Shown here piece after piece: positions 6,544 to 7,056 of a DNA stretch of 7,056 nt. The translations under genes and the position numbers were made by a program. The stretch is from assembly GCA_023398615.1 (NCBI GenBank), contig JAEWSD010000134.1:1-7056 (forward strand), read 5' to 3'. Position 1 is the first letter of the stretch. Each line of letters opens with the position of its first letter. The notes beneath the pieces are model-generated. The model was given only the letters and a program-made list of their open reading frames with translations, did no database searches and was not told where the DNA came from. The stretch comes from Bacillota bacterium. Its GTDB lineage: Bacteria; Bacillota; Clostridia; Lachnospirales; Lachnospiraceae.

Positions 6544-6709
6544 AAACGGAAATTTGCATATAAGACACAATTTAGACACATATTCTGTATATACTAATGC
6601 TTACAATGGTTGTTAAATCAGATCATTGTAAGTAACGTCTGTGATTCCGGTTACACCTTCAGCTGTTTGTTTTCTATAACAGAGGGCTTGTTAACGGCCG
6701 TATCCTTAC
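6544..6709 (+). promoter_or_regulatory. ssrA: Presumed ssrA promoter and leader region
   Basis: This AT-rich non-coding segment must carry the promoter for the tmRNA if the upstream terminator works. Two -10-like hexamers are visible: TATACT (6590-6595) and TATAAC (6675-6680), each 5 of 6 to TATAAT. Neither has a convincing -35 at 16-18 bp. TAGACA (6573-6578) resembles a -35 but is only 11 bp from TATACT. The second candidate would start transcription about 23 nt before the mature tmRNA 5' end, a sensible leader length for RNase P trimming. Exact promoter is unresolved. Confidence 0.35.
6600..6632. repeat. Perfect 9-bp inverted repeat upstream of ssrA
   Basis: CTTACAATG (6600-6608) and CATTGTAAG (6624-6632) are perfect reverse complements separated by 15 nt. 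It could be a DNA operator with half-sites about two helical turns apart, or an RNA hairpin if transcription begins upstream. There is no T-run after it, so it does not look like a terminator. Its location 78 bp before the tmRNA and just after a TATACT box makes a regulatory role possible but unproven. Confidence 0.6.
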
Positions 6710-7056
6710 GGGGTTGTACTGGTTTCGACGGGGGTTTTGAAGTTGCGGAAGCCATTCGCGGACTAGGACCGCGTCACCAACTTAGAATTAAAATTAAACG
6801 CAGACGATAATTTAGCGTACGCTGCCTAGTGGCAGCTGTCGAGCTTAGGTTACTTGCGGCCTGAGACCTCGGCATCAAATTAGCAAGGCACTTTGTCCTT
6901 AAAGCTTTGAGAGGATAAAAGAACTTATGAAGCTACTGAAATCCTGAGCCTGTCAACCGGCGCGGGACGGAGGGAATGTCAAAAGATTGACTGTAATGGG
7001 AGATGCTGCGATGAATGGGCTTTCGGACAGGGGTTCGATTCCCCTCAGCTCCATCA
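6710..7056 (+). ncRNA. ssrA: Transfer-messenger RNA (tmRNA)
   Basis: tmRNA rescues ribosomes stalled on broken mRNAs: it is charged with alanine, enters the A site with SmpB and supplies a short reading frame that tags the protein for proteolysis. The 5' end GGGGTTGTACTGGTTTCGAC is the classic bacterial start. The tRNA-like acceptor pairs 6710-6716 (GGGGUUG) with 7046-7052 (CAGCUCC), including the G3-U70 wobble (6712 with 7050) and A73 discriminator (7053) recognised by alanyl-tRNA synthetase. The T arm is AGGGG-TTCGATT-CCCCT at 7029-7045. The long helix H2 is visible as 6747-6753 with 7018-7024, extended by ATT/AAT around a bulged G. A first pseudoknot fits 6757-6761 with 6769-6773 and loop 6763-6767 with 6781-6785. 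The gene-encoded end is A-TCA rather than ACCA, so mature RNA should end at 7053 plus an enzymatically added CCA. Confidence 0.97.
6800..6829 (+). other. ssrA: tmRNA tag reading frame (ADDNLAYAA, stop TAG)
   Basis: The resume codon is most likely GCA at 6800, preceded by TAAAC, which keeps the conserved U-A at positions -5/-4 seen in other tmRNAs (E. coli UAGUC-GCA). The frame reads A-D-D-N-L-A-Y-A-A then TAG, giving the final tag AADDNLAYAA including the alanine carried by tmRNA. The Ala-Ala end fits recognition by ClpXP-type proteases. The last two codons and the stop lie in a perfect hairpin, GCTGCC (6821-6826) with GGCAGC (6831-6836), leaving TAGT as the loop. An AAC start one codon earlier is possible but less likely. 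Confidence 0.85.

Noticed and set aside
6610..6810. 66-residue open frame upstream of and into ssrA
   Set aside because: It runs through the non-coding leader and the tmRNA tRNA-like 5' domain, has no ribosome binding site, and is explained by the RNA gene.

Overview
The window looks like chromosomal DNA of an anaerobic gut-type Clostridia bacterium, probably Lachnospiraceae or a close relative. This is inferred from moderately AT-rich DNA, strong AAAGGAG(G) ribosome binding sites, TTG starts behind good Shine-Dalgarno sequences, a CUT1-type sugar ABC transporter, a YesL family protein, a BaiCD/BaiH-like flavoenzyme, and a Clostridia-style tmRNA tag (ADDNLAYAA). All genes point the same way (+), and both window edges cut through or abut features.

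Layout: (1) positions 1-1023 hold the 3' part of an extracellular sugar-binding protein whose N-terminus lies outside the window. (2) Positions 1024-1134 hold a highly structured intercistronic spacer: a GC-rich 12-bp hairpin enclosed by a perfect 10-bp outer stem that stops just before the next ribosome binding site. (3) Positions 1135-2049 and 2042-2902 encode the two MalF/MalG-like membrane permeases, overlapping by 8 bp. (4) Positions 2967-3815 encode a MoaF-family protein of unknown biochemical role. (5) Positions 3827-4441 encode a small YesL/DUF624 membrane protein. (6) Positions 4478-6469 encode a 663-residue FMN/4Fe-4S/FAD ene-reductase of the old yellow enzyme, 2,4-dienoyl-CoA reductase and BaiCD/BaiH superfamily. 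(7) Positions 6470-6709 hold a probable terminator, a perfect 9-bp inverted repeat and the presumed ssrA control region. (8) Positions 6710-7056 hold ssrA (tmRNA), complete in the window, with a 3' end reading A-TCA where many tmRNAs encode ACCA.

The first six genes are tightly spaced and probably form one operon. SBP, two permeases and YesL resemble the Bacillus subtilis yes carbohydrate locus (YesO-YesP-YesQ with YesL). The unusual part is the addition of a MoaF-family protein and a multi-cofactor ene-reductase. My working hypothesis is import of a sugar or a sugar-conjugated compound, such as a plant or host glycoside, coupled to reductive processing of an unsaturated moiety. No glycosidase, transporter ATPase or regulator is visible in the window, so the substrate cannot be named. 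The tmRNA is a separate housekeeping transcription unit downstream.
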